From contig JAVKEP010000005.1 of the NCBI GenBank assembly GCA_040221375.1, forward strand, positions 1 through 9,560: a stretch of 9,560 bases of DNA, in the 5' to 3' direction. The notes beneath the pieces were generated by a model, which saw only the letters and a list, made by a program, of their open reading frames with translations, was not told the DNA's origin and made no database searches. Every line of letters starts with the position of its first letter. Position 1 is the first letter of the stretch. Positions 1 to 7,267 of this stretch are shown here, piece after piece. The stretch is from SHAN690 sp040221375. Lineage in GTDB: Bacteria > Bacteroidota > Bacteroidia > Flavobacteriales_G > Salibacteraceae. A program made the translations under genes and the position numbers.

Positions 1-584
1 CCACGGGAGTGCCAAAATTCTGGGAATAGTGTATTGAAAACGCTAAACACGAAGGCAACTGAAGTGCTGAGCACTACCAGGGTATCCATGTTCGTTTTGC
101 CGTGTTTTGCCTGTTTCCATGCATTGATATAAAAACTTCGACCGAACCAAAACAAGATTGGAATGCTCAATACCATTGAAATCCAACGACCCTCAGCCCA
201 ATCCATGTAGAACATGCCAATAATGAAAACAGGCAATGTCAGAAGAGCGGACCAAATGGTACGCTGTTGGACCTCCTCAAAATATAGTTTTTGCCGATGT
301 TCGAGCAGTTCTTCCGGGTCTTCAACATCGACAAGGAGATCGTAACCCACCGATTGAAGCGCATTTTGTAAATCGAGATGGGCAATCCCCGAATCATGCG
401 TTATCAATACCGAAGACGCCGCAAAATTGACATTGGCACTCTTCACGCCAGCGGTATTGACTAAAATGGACTCTACACTAGATGCGCAGGCCGCACAGGT
501 CATTCCAATAACTGGAAAACTGTTTGTTACCCACTTGGCTACCTGGGCCTTTTCTTCCTTTTCTACTACTTCTGAATTTTGCAT
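1..584 (-). CDS. copA: Copper-type P1B ATPase (CopA-like), N-terminal part, cut by the left window edge
   Basis: Translating the minus strand from an ATG at 584 gives 194 complete codons with no stop before the edge. Residues about 22-90 form a heavy-metal-associated (HMA) domain with the metal-binding motif GMTCAAC (Cys30 and Cys33), followed by a hydrophobic segment at about 110-128, another at about 134-152, and the family-typical stretch HGKTNMDTLVVLST at about 161-174. This order is that of a Cu(I)-exporting P-type ATPase of the inner membrane. The CPC transport motif, DKTG phosphorylation site and ATP-binding domain would lie beyond position 1 and cannot be checked, so the metal (Cu/Ag) is inferred from the HMA motif. 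An A/G-rich AAAGGAAGGG directly upstream of the ATG is a plausible ribosome binding site and supports this start. The gene follows the AraC regulator by 88 bases on the same strand, and that gap holds candidate operator repeats. Confidence 0.9.
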   Translation of the reverse strand, partial: MQNSEVVEKEEKAQVAKWVTNSFPVIGMTCAACASSVESILVNTAGVKSANVNFAASSVLITHDSGIAHLDLQNALQSVGYDLLVDVEDPEELLEHRQKLYFEEVQQRTIWSALLTLPVFIIGMFYMDWAEGRWISMVLSIPILFWFGRSFYINAWKQAKHGKTNMDTLVVLSTSVAFVFSVFNTLFPEFWHSR

Positions 585-598
585 ACCCTTCCTTTAAA

Positions 599-655
599 TT
601 GTGAAAACAAAAATCACAAGAAGGGCACCTTGAACTTTTACATAATCTTGACTTT
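599..655 (-). promoter_or_regulatory. Candidate operator/promoter region upstream of the copA-like gene
   Basis: The 88-base gap between the regulator and the ATPase contains a perfect inverted repeat with arms TTGTGA (599-604) and TCACAA (614-619) around a 9-base A-rich spacer. It also holds two imperfect direct copies, CTTGAACTTT (629-638) and CTTGACTTT (647-655), about 18 bases apart. AraC-family proteins commonly bind direct repeats near one or two helical turns apart, so these are reasonable sites for the adjacent regulator. I could not find a clean Bacteroidota -33/-7 pair here. The assignment is an inference from position and symmetry only. Confidence 0.35.
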
Positions 656-672
656 GGTTTATAAAATTATGC

Positions 673-1242
673 TCAGAATTTGTCAATGGACCGTCGCTGA
701 TGACTTGTCTGCGCTCTGAACTGGGTGGGAGTCATACCAATCTCTTTTTTGAACTGAGCCGATAAGTGTGCTACGCTGCTGTAATCCATTTCATAGGCTA
801 TCTCTGATAAAGTCATCTGATCGTAAATCAGATACTCCTTTACTTTTTCAATTCTCTGTAGCACAATGAATTTCTCTATTGTGATTCCCTCTACCGAAGA
901 AAACAGCCTACTTAAATGGGCGTACTCATGATGAAGTTTCTCTGCTATCAATGAAGAAAATTTGATAGAAAGCGGTTCGCGCTCATGGTGCACTTGGTGT
1001 ATTATTACCGATTTAATCTGTGAAATCAGAGCTGATTTACCTGGTTCAAGCAATTCAAATCCCAACACTTCCAATTCACCACCCAAGGCAATCAGTTGTT
1101 GTGTATTGATCTTTTCACCGAGAAAAACCTGGCCTAATTGAATATCGAGGTATCGAATTTCAAGTTTGTTCAGCAAGTCCTTCACTGCCACTATACAGCG
1201 AGGACACACCATGTTTTTGATATGAAGCAACTGCTTAACCAT
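673..1242 (-). CDS. AraC-family regulator with N-terminal HMA-like CxxC metal-binding domain
   Basis: This 189-residue protein begins with a short domain resembling an HMA fold: I-K-N-M-V-C-P-R-C, with Cys13 and Cys16 at the place of the metal-binding CxxC loop, continuing to a GFELL segment near residue 60. A helical linker follows, and the C-terminal half (about 100-185) is a standard AraC double helix-turn-helix, including RIEKVKEYL, MTLSEIAYEMDYSSVAHLSAQF (in two parts) and the closing GMTPTQFR. No sugar-binding cupin is present, so this is not a classical AraC. The likely role is a cytoplasmic metal-responsive activator or repressor of the downstream copper ATPase gene, which lies 88 bases away on the same strand. 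Copper sensing is inferred from the neighbour and the CxxC; nothing here proves which metal is bound. The ATG at 1242 has no clear ribosome binding site. An upstream ATG at 1256 is out of frame. Confidence 0.85.
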   Translation of the reverse strand: MVKQLLHIKNMVCPRCIVAVKDLLNKLEIRYLDIQLGQVFLGEKINTQQLIALGGELEVLGFELLEPGKSALISQIKSVIIHQVHHEREPLSIKFSSLIAEKLHHEYAHLSRLFSSVEGITIEKFIVLQRIEKVKEYLIYDQMTLSEIAYEMDYSSVAHLSAQFKKEIGMTPTQFRAQTSHQRRSIDKF

Positions 1243-1397
1243 ATTGCGTCGGGCATGAATTGTCTCGTATGTGTGCCATGGTAGCGACTTGGATTGAGCG
1301 GCTCTGTAAATGTACCAAATAGGCGAATCCAGAAATATTCAGAGTAAAAAGGAACACAAAGCCTTTAAACGAAACCTGCCAATGAAACTACCGTCTG

Positions 1398-4199
1398 CTA
1401 TTCAACACCGATCTCATCCACAAAAATAAATGCCTCCCCTCCATGGCCTTGGTGCCAGGTAGGCAACGTACCATAGTTGTAGGCCTTGACCTTCAGAAAA
1501 CCCGTCGCTAATGGAGAAGAAAGCCGAACGCTGAAGTCCTTGACCTGGACTTCGTAATCTTTGTCTTGGACGGTGTTGCTCACCGTAGCCACCAACTCGA
1601 AATCCCTGCCATTGGTCGATGTGTAGAACTCAACCTTCGTAGGCATGAGTATCCAGCTGCGGGTGTCTTGTAAGCATCCTACCGACAATGACTGGATGAG
1701 CTGTGTACCACTGAAATCGATCACGCACTCAAGATCTTGATCTTGGTAGCCTTGCCAATAGCCCTTGCGCCAATTTTCATCGCCCCGGATGCCGTCTATC
1801 AAGCCTTGCTCACCTCCCGCTGAATACTGTGGGTTATAGTTGCTCTGCAATTCAACGTTCCAATGGGGATGCGGATTTTTGTAGAACCGTGCCGTTACAG
1901 GGCTGCTTACGCGTCGCTCGGCGCCCTCTCCTTTGGCCGTATGCGCCACAATGGTCCTGCTCTCATAGATCCAAAATGACGTGTCGGTCCTCGCCTCGGA
2001 AAATGTACTGTCAGCGTTCATGAATGAATGGTAGACCGATTGTCCGTCCGCAACCGAAATGCTGACGTGCATGCTATCGTCAAACGAGAGCGAACCCGCT
2101 GAAATGACCGGCGATTGTAGATAGGAATGTTCGTATATACCTGGCTGATCGAGCGGTTCAGTCTCTTGCATTTGCGTCAAGGAGGCATAGGCTATGAACA
2201 GGCTTTCCTTTAAGGCGTCGGTGATGCGCTGTCGATCAAAGGACGATCCATTTTCTAAATGCACCGTAAAATCATCGAGGTAGGGCGCTACCAAGGCGTA
2301 TTCTGGCCTGCCCGGAGTTACGGCGTAAATTCCCATGGAAGACATCACGTACCATGCACTCATCTGCCCGCAATCCTCGTTTCCTATCAACCCGTCGGGC
2401 CGAGCGGAGTAAAACTCGCGCAAGATTTGGTGTACCCGCTCCTCCGTTTTCTCGGGACGATCTATGAAGTTGTAGAGGTAGGCCATGTGGTGACTGGGTT
2501 CATTGCCATGCGCGTACTGGCCGATGAGGCCCGTAATGTCGGCCTGGGTGCGACCGGTAGTCAGCTCAGGGGCCTTAAAGAGGGCGTCCAACTTGTTTTC
2601 GAACGCGGCCTTCCCTCCCATCGATTCGATCATTCCTGGAATATCATGCGGAACGAAGAAGGAATACTGCCATGCGTTGCCTTCGGTAAAGTGATTGTTC
2701 ACCTCGCGGGGATCGAAGGGCGTCAGCCAGCCGCCGTTGCTTCGCGGACGCATCAAACGCGTGGTGGGGTCCAACAGGTTGCGCCACGCGTGGGATCGTT
2801 GCATGTAACGTTCTTCTATGTCTTCATCGCCCAACCGATGCGCCACCTGGGCGATGCACCAATCATCATATGCGTACTCCAGGGTTTTTGAGACGCTCTC
2901 GTGCTCGTCGTCGATGGCCAAGAAACCTTGCCTTCGATAGGCGGGCAATCCGAGGTGATCCCACGTTGCGCTTTTCTGCATGGCCTCTAAGGCCAATTCT
3001 TGATCGAAGTCGTCGATCCCCTTGGCCAGTGCATCGGCCATCACAGAGACCGAGTGGTAACCGATCATGCAATCGGTTTCGTTGCTGCACAATTCCCATA
3101 CAGGAAGCCTCCCCCCTTGCCGATACATGGCTAAAAACGTGTGGATAAAATCGCGGGTTCGTTCACGCTCGATGAGGTTAAATAAAGGGTGTAAGGCTCG
3201 GAATGTATCCCAAAGCGAAAAAACGGTGTAGTAAACAAATCCTTCGGCTCGGTGAAGTTTGTTGTCCATTCCTCTGTAACGACCGTCCACATCCATGGCT
3301 ACATTGGGATGGATCATTGTGTGGTACAAGGCGGTGTAGAAGGTCGCCGTTTTCTCTTCGCTGTCGTCTCTGACGTCGATCTTTCCCAATTGATCATTCC
3401 ACGCCCGCTTGGCTTCGTTTCTCACTTGGTCAAAGTCCCAACCGGGGAGTTCTGCTTCCAGGTTTCGTTGGGCGCCTTCTTCATCGGTAAAAGACAAACC
3501 GACCTTGGCCATTACGGAGACAACATCTCCGAATCGAAAGATGACCTTGGTTGAATCCGAGTTAAAAACGGGGTCGAATGGTTGGTTGAATACGATGAAG
3601 GCATAGGCGTGCTGATCCCGCGCCCAGGCGTTGCTCCGGCGGCCGACGGCTACGGTACGTTCATTCACGATTCGGATCCGACCTTCGGTCAAGGGATCGC
3701 GGTGGTTCAGGTCCAAAACCATGCTGCACGTGCTTTTTGGAAAGGTGTAGCGATGCATTCCTACGCGGGTCGTTGCCGTGAGTTCGGCTTTGATGCCGTT
3801 GCTCATGAGCACCTCGTAGTATCCCGGTTCGGCTTTTTCATCGGCATGGGCAAAGGCGGACGCGTATTCGGTTTGGACGAAAGACGCTTCTCCGACTTGC
3901 GGCATGAGCAATACGTCGCCGTAGTCGCTCACACCGGTTCCGCTCAAATGGGTATGCGAAAACCCGTAGATGATGCTATCGCTGTAATGGTAGCCACTGC
4001 ACCCCTCCCAACTCCCGTCGATGCGGGTGTCGGGTGAGAGCTGCACCATGCCGAATGGAAGCGTAGCCCCGGGAAAGGTGTGTCCATTGAAATCCGTCCC
4101 GACAAATGGGTTCACCCAATCGGCTGGGGTACGTTGCTGGCTGCATCCGAAAAGCAACAGCCCAAGCGATGCACATGCCAGCATGCGTGGTAACGCCAT
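1398..4199 (-). CDS. GH92 alpha-mannosidase lipoprotein with C-terminal discoidin-like domain
   Basis: From the ATG at 4199 this is a 933-residue exported lipoprotein: hydrophobic residues 6-18 end in LFGC with the lipid-bearing Cys19. An in-frame TTG at 4220 would add 7 residues with no benefit to the signal peptide. The body carries the GH92 hallmarks: WVNPFVGT and FPGATLPFGMVQLSPDT near the N-terminus, FSLWDTFRALHPL, PVWELCSNETDCMIGYHS (about 366-383), FTEGNAWQYSFFVPHD (504-519), GNEPSHH (565-571) and GNEDCGQMSAWYVMSS (606-621). The Glu of EGNAWQ and the acidic pair of GNEDCG probably supply catalytic acid and base, by recall of the Bacteroides enzymes. Family members are calcium-dependent exo-acting alpha-mannosidases. 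About 693-774 resembles a chitobiase C-terminal domain, and 776-933 an F5/8 type C-like domain ending GGEAFIFVDEI. No SusC/SusD genes are in view, and linkage specificity cannot be read from sequence. Confidence 0.93.
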   Translation of the reverse strand: MALPRMLACASLGLLLFGCSQQRTPADWVNPFVGTDFNGHTFPGATLPFGMVQLSPDTRIDGSWEGCSGYHYSDSIIYGFSHTHLSGTGVSDYGDVLLMPQVGEASFVQTEYASAFAHADEKAEPGYYEVLMSNGIKAELTATTRVGMHRYTFPKSTCSMVLDLNHRDPLTEGRIRIVNERTVAVGRRSNAWARDQHAYAFIVFNQPFDPVFNSDSTKVIFRFGDVVSVMAKVGLSFTDEEGAQRNLEAELPGWDFDQVRNEAKRAWNDQLGKIDVRDDSEEKTATFYTALYHTMIHPNVAMDVDGRYRGMDNKLHRAEGFVYYTVFSLWDTFRALHPLFNLIERERTRDFIHTFLAMYRQGGRLPVWELCSNETDCMIGYHSVSVMADALAKGIDDFDQELALEAMQKSATWDHLGLPAYRRQGFLAIDDEHESVSKTLEYAYDDWCIAQVAHRLGDEDIEERYMQRSHAWRNLLDPTTRLMRPRSNGGWLTPFDPREVNNHFTEGNAWQYSFFVPHDIPGMIESMGGKAAFENKLDALFKAPELTTGRTQADITGLIGQYAHGNEPSHHMAYLYNFIDRPEKTEERVHQILREFYSARPDGLIGNEDCGQMSAWYVMSSMGIYAVTPGRPEYALVAPYLDDFTVHLENGSSFDRQRITDALKESLFIAYASLTQMQETEPLDQPGIYEHSYLQSPVISAGSLSFDDSMHVSISVADGQSVYHSFMNADSTFSEARTDTSFWIYESRTIVAHTAKGEGAERRVSSPVTARFYKNPHPHWNVELQSNYNPQYSAGGEQGLIDGIRGDENWRKGYWQGYQDQDLECVIDFSGTQLIQSLSVGCLQDTRSWILMPTKVEFYTSTNGRDFELVATVSNTVQDKDYEVQVKDFSVRLSSPLATGFLKVKAYNYGTLPTWHQGHGGEAFIFVDEIGVE

Positions 4200-4250
4200 G
4201 TACCATGCGTCGATATGCAATGTGCGTGTCAGCAGTGTTGGTTTCAGGAA

Positions 4251-4679
4251 TTAGTTCTTTTTGAGTAGGTCTCGGATTTCGGTCAGAAGCACTTCTTCTT
4301 TGGTCGGTGCCGGTGGAGCTGCCGGTGCTGCTTCCTCCTTCTTTTCGAACTTCTCCTTCATGCGATTATAGCCTTTCACGACCATGAAAATGGCGAATGC
4401 CACGATGATGAAGGTGATGATGGTATTGATGAAGGTACCATAGTTGATCGACACTTCCGCTACTGCATCGCCGGCTCCTTCAGCACTGGCTGCCGTCGCT
4501 TCTTGGATAACGTACTTCAGGGATGAAAAGTCAACCCCACCGAGCATTTTCCCGATCGGTGGCATGATGATGTCATTGACCAAGGACTTGACGATGGCAC
4601 CGAAATAAGTGGCCATGATCAGACCGACGGCCATTTCTACTACGTTCCCTTTCGAAACAAACTTCTTGAACTCGTTCAT
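4251..4679 (-). CDS. mscL: Large-conductance mechanosensitive channel MscL
   Basis: The 142-residue product matches MscL along its full length: an amphipathic N-terminus, a first membrane helix at about 12-40 containing KGNVVEMAVG and SLVNDIIMPPIG, a periplasmic loop, a second helix at about 82-103 (IVAFAIFMVVK), and the conserved cytoplasmic bundle PTKEEVLLTEIRDLL near the C-terminus. The protein forms a homopentameric inner-membrane pore that opens under membrane tension and releases solutes on hypo-osmotic shock. The periplasmic loop is enlarged by an Ala/Gly/Glu-rich insert at about 61-75. In the pore helix, Gly19 and Gly27 correspond to E. coli Gly22 and Gly30, but the residue matching E. 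coli Gly26 is Ala23. The ATG at 4679 is preceded by an A/T-rich leader without a clear Shine-Dalgarno sequence. The mannosidase gene starts 51 bases downstream and could share the transcript. Confidence 0.96.
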   Translation of the reverse strand: MNEFKKFVSKGNVVEMAVGLIMATYFGAIVKSLVNDIIMPPIGKMLGGVDFSSLKYVIQEATAASAEGAGDAVAEVSINYGTFINTIITFIIVAFAIFMVVKGYNRMKEKFEKKEEAAPAAPPAPTKEEVLLTEIRDLLKKN

Positions 4680-4842
4680 GGTATCGTTTTATTAGTTTGA
4701 ATCAATAATAGGTCAAAGTTTTCTTTCGCATGGAAAGATCACATCCATTCCGTCAGCTTCAGGCCCTTATGCAGTGCGCCAATGAAAAGAATGCAACCGG
4801 AAATTGAACGAACCAATTAAATGAAAAGAATCTCGCTCGAAA

Positions 4843-5511
4843 TCAAATCCCCACAACCGTCTGTATCCAGTACAATCCTGAATCAACCTCAAATTGGGTT
4901 TCGATGTGGTAGTAGCGTTTCTCCACCAAACCGACGTTCTTGGCGTAGCGCTCCTCGGCGAATCGCTTGGTGATGAAGTTGTCGGTATCGTTGAGTTGGA
5001 TGACCCGTAAGGCGCTATCAAAGCGAAAGGTTCCGAGGTCGATTGCTTGGTGTACGGCTTCAAATTCATAATCTACCCGCTCCGCCGCACTGAAGGCCTT
5101 GGCGTCCCAATCTTCGCCGTTTATAGGCGGATAGACCAAGACCACCTCGCGTTGGTTGTTTTCCACTTTTTCTGTACGCACTCCGTCGGTAACTACATAA
5201 AACGAGGTCCTGAAGATGAATTCACTCGTGTCGTCTTTTTGTACCGAACGTTCAAAGCGGTATGCCGTTCTTCCCTCCAAATCCGTAAACGTCTCGATGC
5301 AGGCTTCACGCAGCAAAAACGAAAAGCTGTCTACCGATTGGGTAAATTCATTGTACACAATAGAGTCGACGCGGTAGTCGATTACCTTTCCTACTTCCAG
5401 CGGGTAGTAAGCATATCCAAAGTCCACCTTTGTCTCGCCTTTGTCCTTCCCGCAGGCCGCCAACAATAGCACCATCGACAAGCCAACGGCATATCGCGCC
5501 GAATTACCCAC
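4843..5511 (-). CDS. Uncharacterised lipoprotein overlapping the end of mnmA
   Basis: This 222-residue protein has a bacterial lipoprotein signal: a short N-region with Arg6, a hydrophobic stretch at 8-19 and a lipobox LAAC with Cys20, followed by the polar linker GKDKGET. After the signal it reads YYPLEVGKVIDYRVDSIVY, a pattern I associate with small Bacteroidota lipoproteins of beta-rich fold. No catalytic motif is visible, and I do not recognise a functional family. The start must be the GTG at 5511, because an in-frame TGA lies only a few codons upstream and the internal ATG (codon 13) would leave too short a signal peptide. That GTG overlaps the last 8 bases of mnmA, which suggests translational coupling. 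The C-terminus (GLVEKRYYHIETQ...) is intact, and 163 non-coding bases separate it from mscL. The cellular site is a membrane facing the periplasm or the surface. Confidence 0.82.
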   Translation of the reverse strand: MGNSARYAVGLSMVLLLAACGKDKGETKVDFGYAYYPLEVGKVIDYRVDSIVYNEFTQSVDSFSFLLREACIETFTDLEGRTAYRFERSVQKDDTSEFIFRTSFYVVTDGVRTEKVENNQREVVLVYPPINGEDWDAKAFSAAERVDYEFEAVHQAIDLGTFRFDSALRVIQLNDTDNFITKRFAEERYAKNVGLVEKRYYHIETQFEVDSGLYWIQTVVGI

Positions 5512-6643
5512 CGGCCATCATTTTTTTGCTGAAGGAAAGGGGCATCTCGTTGGACCTCGCGATGAACCCGCCGCCGATGACATCGTTTCCATCGTAGAAC
5601 ACGGCGCTTTGACCCGGGGCAATCGCACTTACTGAATGCACAAAATCTACCCGTAATCTTCCGTCTTCTTCATTGAACACATGGCTCAATGCACCTTTGT
5701 CCTTGTACCGGATTTTGGTGATAGCCTCCATCCCATTTTCGATGGCCGAGAGCTTTTGAATGTTCTGATTTCTGACGTACATCGAATGTCCCATCAAATT
5801 CTCTTCCCTTCCCAAATGCACGGTATTGGTATCCGGATCGATCTTGGTAACGAACATCGGTTCGCCAAACGCCCTGCCCAGGCCCTTTCGCTGGCCTATT
5901 GTATAGTACGGATATCCGCGATGTTCGCCCAAGTCTTCGCCGGTTGGACCCACAAACCTTCCACCCTTCAGTCGCTCTTCTAAGCCCTCTACCTTGCGGT
6001 TGAGGAAGCCCCGGTAATCGTTGTCGGGCACAAAGCAAATCTCATAACTCTCGCTTTTTTTGGCGAGCGATTCGTAGCCTTGGTCCAAGGCCATTTGTCG
6101 GATCTCTGGTTTGGTAAAACTCCCCAGTGGAAAACGCGTACGGGCGAGGGCCGCTTGTGACAATCCCCACAGCACATAGCTCTGGTCTTTGTTTTCATCG
6201 AGCCCTTTCGAAACGATGTACCGGCCGTTCTCCTCCCGCCGATTAGCGTAGTGGCCGGTGGCGATGAATTCACAATCGAGTTGATCGGCTCGTCGGAGGA
6301 GGGCATCCCACTTGATGTGTGTATTGCATTGAATGCATGGATTGGGCGTGCGCCCGGCCAGGTATTCCTCTACAAAGTTGTCGATGATGTGATCGCCAAA
6401 CTCTTCGCGGATGTCGAGGATCATGTGATGAAACCCCTTCTCCACTGCAAGCGCTCGGGCGTCATTGATGTCATCCAGGCTACAGCACCCTGTGGTTTTT
6501 CTGCTTCCTCCTGAGGTGGCGTAGTCCCATGTTTTCATGGTTACGCCAATGACCTCGTACCCCTCATCGTGCAACATCAACGCGGCCACCGAGCTATCGA
6601 TGCCGCCACTCATTGCTACCAATATCCTTCCTTTCTTGCTCAT
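5504..6643 (-). CDS. mnmA: tRNA-specific 2-thiouridylase MnmA
   Basis: The 379-residue product is full length for MnmA, the cytoplasmic enzyme that adenylates and thiolates C2 of the wobble uridine 34 in tRNA-Lys, -Glu and -Gln. The N-terminal PP-loop ATP pyrophosphatase domain carries SGGIDSS (12-18). The first active-site cysteine is in TPNPCIQCN (99-107), where Cys106 aligns with E. coli Cys102. The second, Cys203 in SYEICFVPDNDYRGFL, aligns with E. coli Cys199. The tRNA-recognition region GHYANR (130-135), KDQSYVLWGL and the C-terminal domain GQRKGLG...APGQSAVFYDG are all present. The segment TGCCSLDDINDAR (51-63) and the extra Cys103 are features I recall from Bacteroidota versions. The ATG at 6643 begins MSKKGRILVAMSGG and is the natural start. 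The gene is divergent from the SRPBCC gene across a 144-base gap, and its end overlaps the next lipoprotein gene by 8 bases. Confidence 0.97.
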   Translation of the reverse strand: MSKKGRILVAMSGGIDSSVAALMLHDEGYEVIGVTMKTWDYATSGGSRKTTGCCSLDDINDARALAVEKGFHHMILDIREEFGDHIIDNFVEEYLAGRTPNPCIQCNTHIKWDALLRRADQLDCEFIATGHYANRREENGRYIVSKGLDENKDQSYVLWGLSQAALARTRFPLGSFTKPEIRQMALDQGYESLAKKSESYEICFVPDNDYRGFLNRKVEGLEERLKGGRFVGPTGEDLGEHRGYPYYTIGQRKGLGRAFGEPMFVTKIDPDTNTVHLGREENLMGHSMYVRNQNIQKLSAIENGMEAITKIRYKDKGALSHVFNEEDGRLRVDFVHSVSAIAPGQSAVFYDGNDVIGGGFIARSNEMPLSFSKKMMAGG

Positions 6644-6787
6644 ATCTCTTTGTACCTCAACGAAGTTGACCCTGCAAAGTTCGAATTAATATGCGAACCC
6701 CGTCTGCCCCACTCCGATTCTGAATTTTATACCATGAAGCCGCTTTACACCTTGCTTTCCTTACATTTAAATTCTAATTCTATCCCG

Positions 6788-7252
6788 ATGGCCCTTAAGT
6801 ACACCTGCAAAATCACGATCAATAAACCGCGCGAAGAAGTCGTCAAGCTAATGGACGACCCCGAAAATCTAAAGCACTGGCAGCCCGGATTCGTCAGCCT
6901 GGAACCGATCGAAGGGACTCCGGGAGAAAAAGGTGCAAAATCGCGCCTCAAGTATAAGATGGGCAAGCGCGAGATAGAAATGATCGAGACGATCACCGAA
7001 CGAAACCTTCCCGACGAGTTCAACCTCACGTTCGAGGCAAAAAACGTGTACAACGAGCAGAAGAACAGATTCATTGTGATCAATGCCCACACTACTCAAT
7101 GGGTCTCAGAATGCTTGTTTGAAATGAGCGGACCGATGAAAATCATGGCTTGGCTCATGCCTGGCATGTTCAAGAAACAATCGCAATTGTACCTCGATCA
7201 TTTCAAGGCCTTTGTAGAGGACGGAACGTCACAGGCGAATGGAACGGCTTAA
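6788..7252 (+). CDS. SRPBCC-family (START-like) protein
   Basis: This is the only plus-strand gene in the window. From the ATG at 6788 the 154-residue protein begins ALKYTCKITINKPREEVVKLMDDPENLKHWQPGF, the typical opening strand and helices of an SRPBCC/polyketide-cyclase-like fold. It continues with GEKGAKSRLKYKMGKREIEMIETI and ends in a helix KKQSQLYLDHFKAFVE that would close the ligand-binding groove. An earlier in-frame ATG at 6734 would add 18 residues (MKPLYTLL...) that do not look like part of the fold, so I prefer 6788. There is no signal peptide, so the protein is probably cytoplasmic. The family binds hydrophobic ligands, but the ligand here is unknown. It is divergent from mnmA and ends 15 bases from the convergent MORN-repeat gene. 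Confidence 0.85.
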   Translation: MALKYTCKITINKPREEVVKLMDDPENLKHWQPGFVSLEPIEGTPGEKGAKSRLKYKMGKREIEMIETITERNLPDEFNLTFEAKNVYNEQKNRFIVINAHTTQWVSECLFEMSGPMKIMAWLMPGMFKKQSQLYLDHFKAFVEDGTSQANGTA

Positions 7253-7260
7253 CCCAAGCC
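7246..7260. terminator. Weak hairpin between convergent genes
   Basis: GGCTT (7246-7250) pairs with AAGCC (7256-7260) around a 5-base loop that includes most of the SRPBCC stop codon; three T residues follow. It sits exactly in the 15-base gap between two convergent genes, where a shared terminator would be expected. The stem is only 5 bp and there is no long U tract, so its strength is doubtful. Confidence 0.25.
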
Positions 7261-7267
7261 TTTCAAC

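Noticed and set aside
236..430. A 64-codon plus-strand open frame at the left end
   Set aside because: It is antisense to the HMA and first membrane segments of the copper ATPase, which is clearly the coding strand.
1243..1397. A possible small gene or terminator between the mannosidase and the AraC regulator
   Set aside because: Only a 14-codon frame is present, and no stable hairpin with a T tract can be seen.
2259..2891. A 210-codon open frame on the plus strand
   Set aside because: It lies entirely antisense to the well-supported GH92 gene, and its translation has no recognisable domain or signal. It is a by-product of codon use on the other strand.
4680..4842. The 163-base gap upstream of mscL as a promoter or small RNA region
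   Set aside because: A TTGACC/TAATAA pair with 16-base spacing lies so close to the mscL ATG that it would leave almost no leader, and I see no strong hairpin or small reading frame.
6762..6769. TACATTTA upstream of the SRPBCC gene as a possible -7 element
   Set aside because: It mismatches the consensus at the last base and has no -33 TTG at the right spacing; the nearest TTG is only 7 bases upstream.
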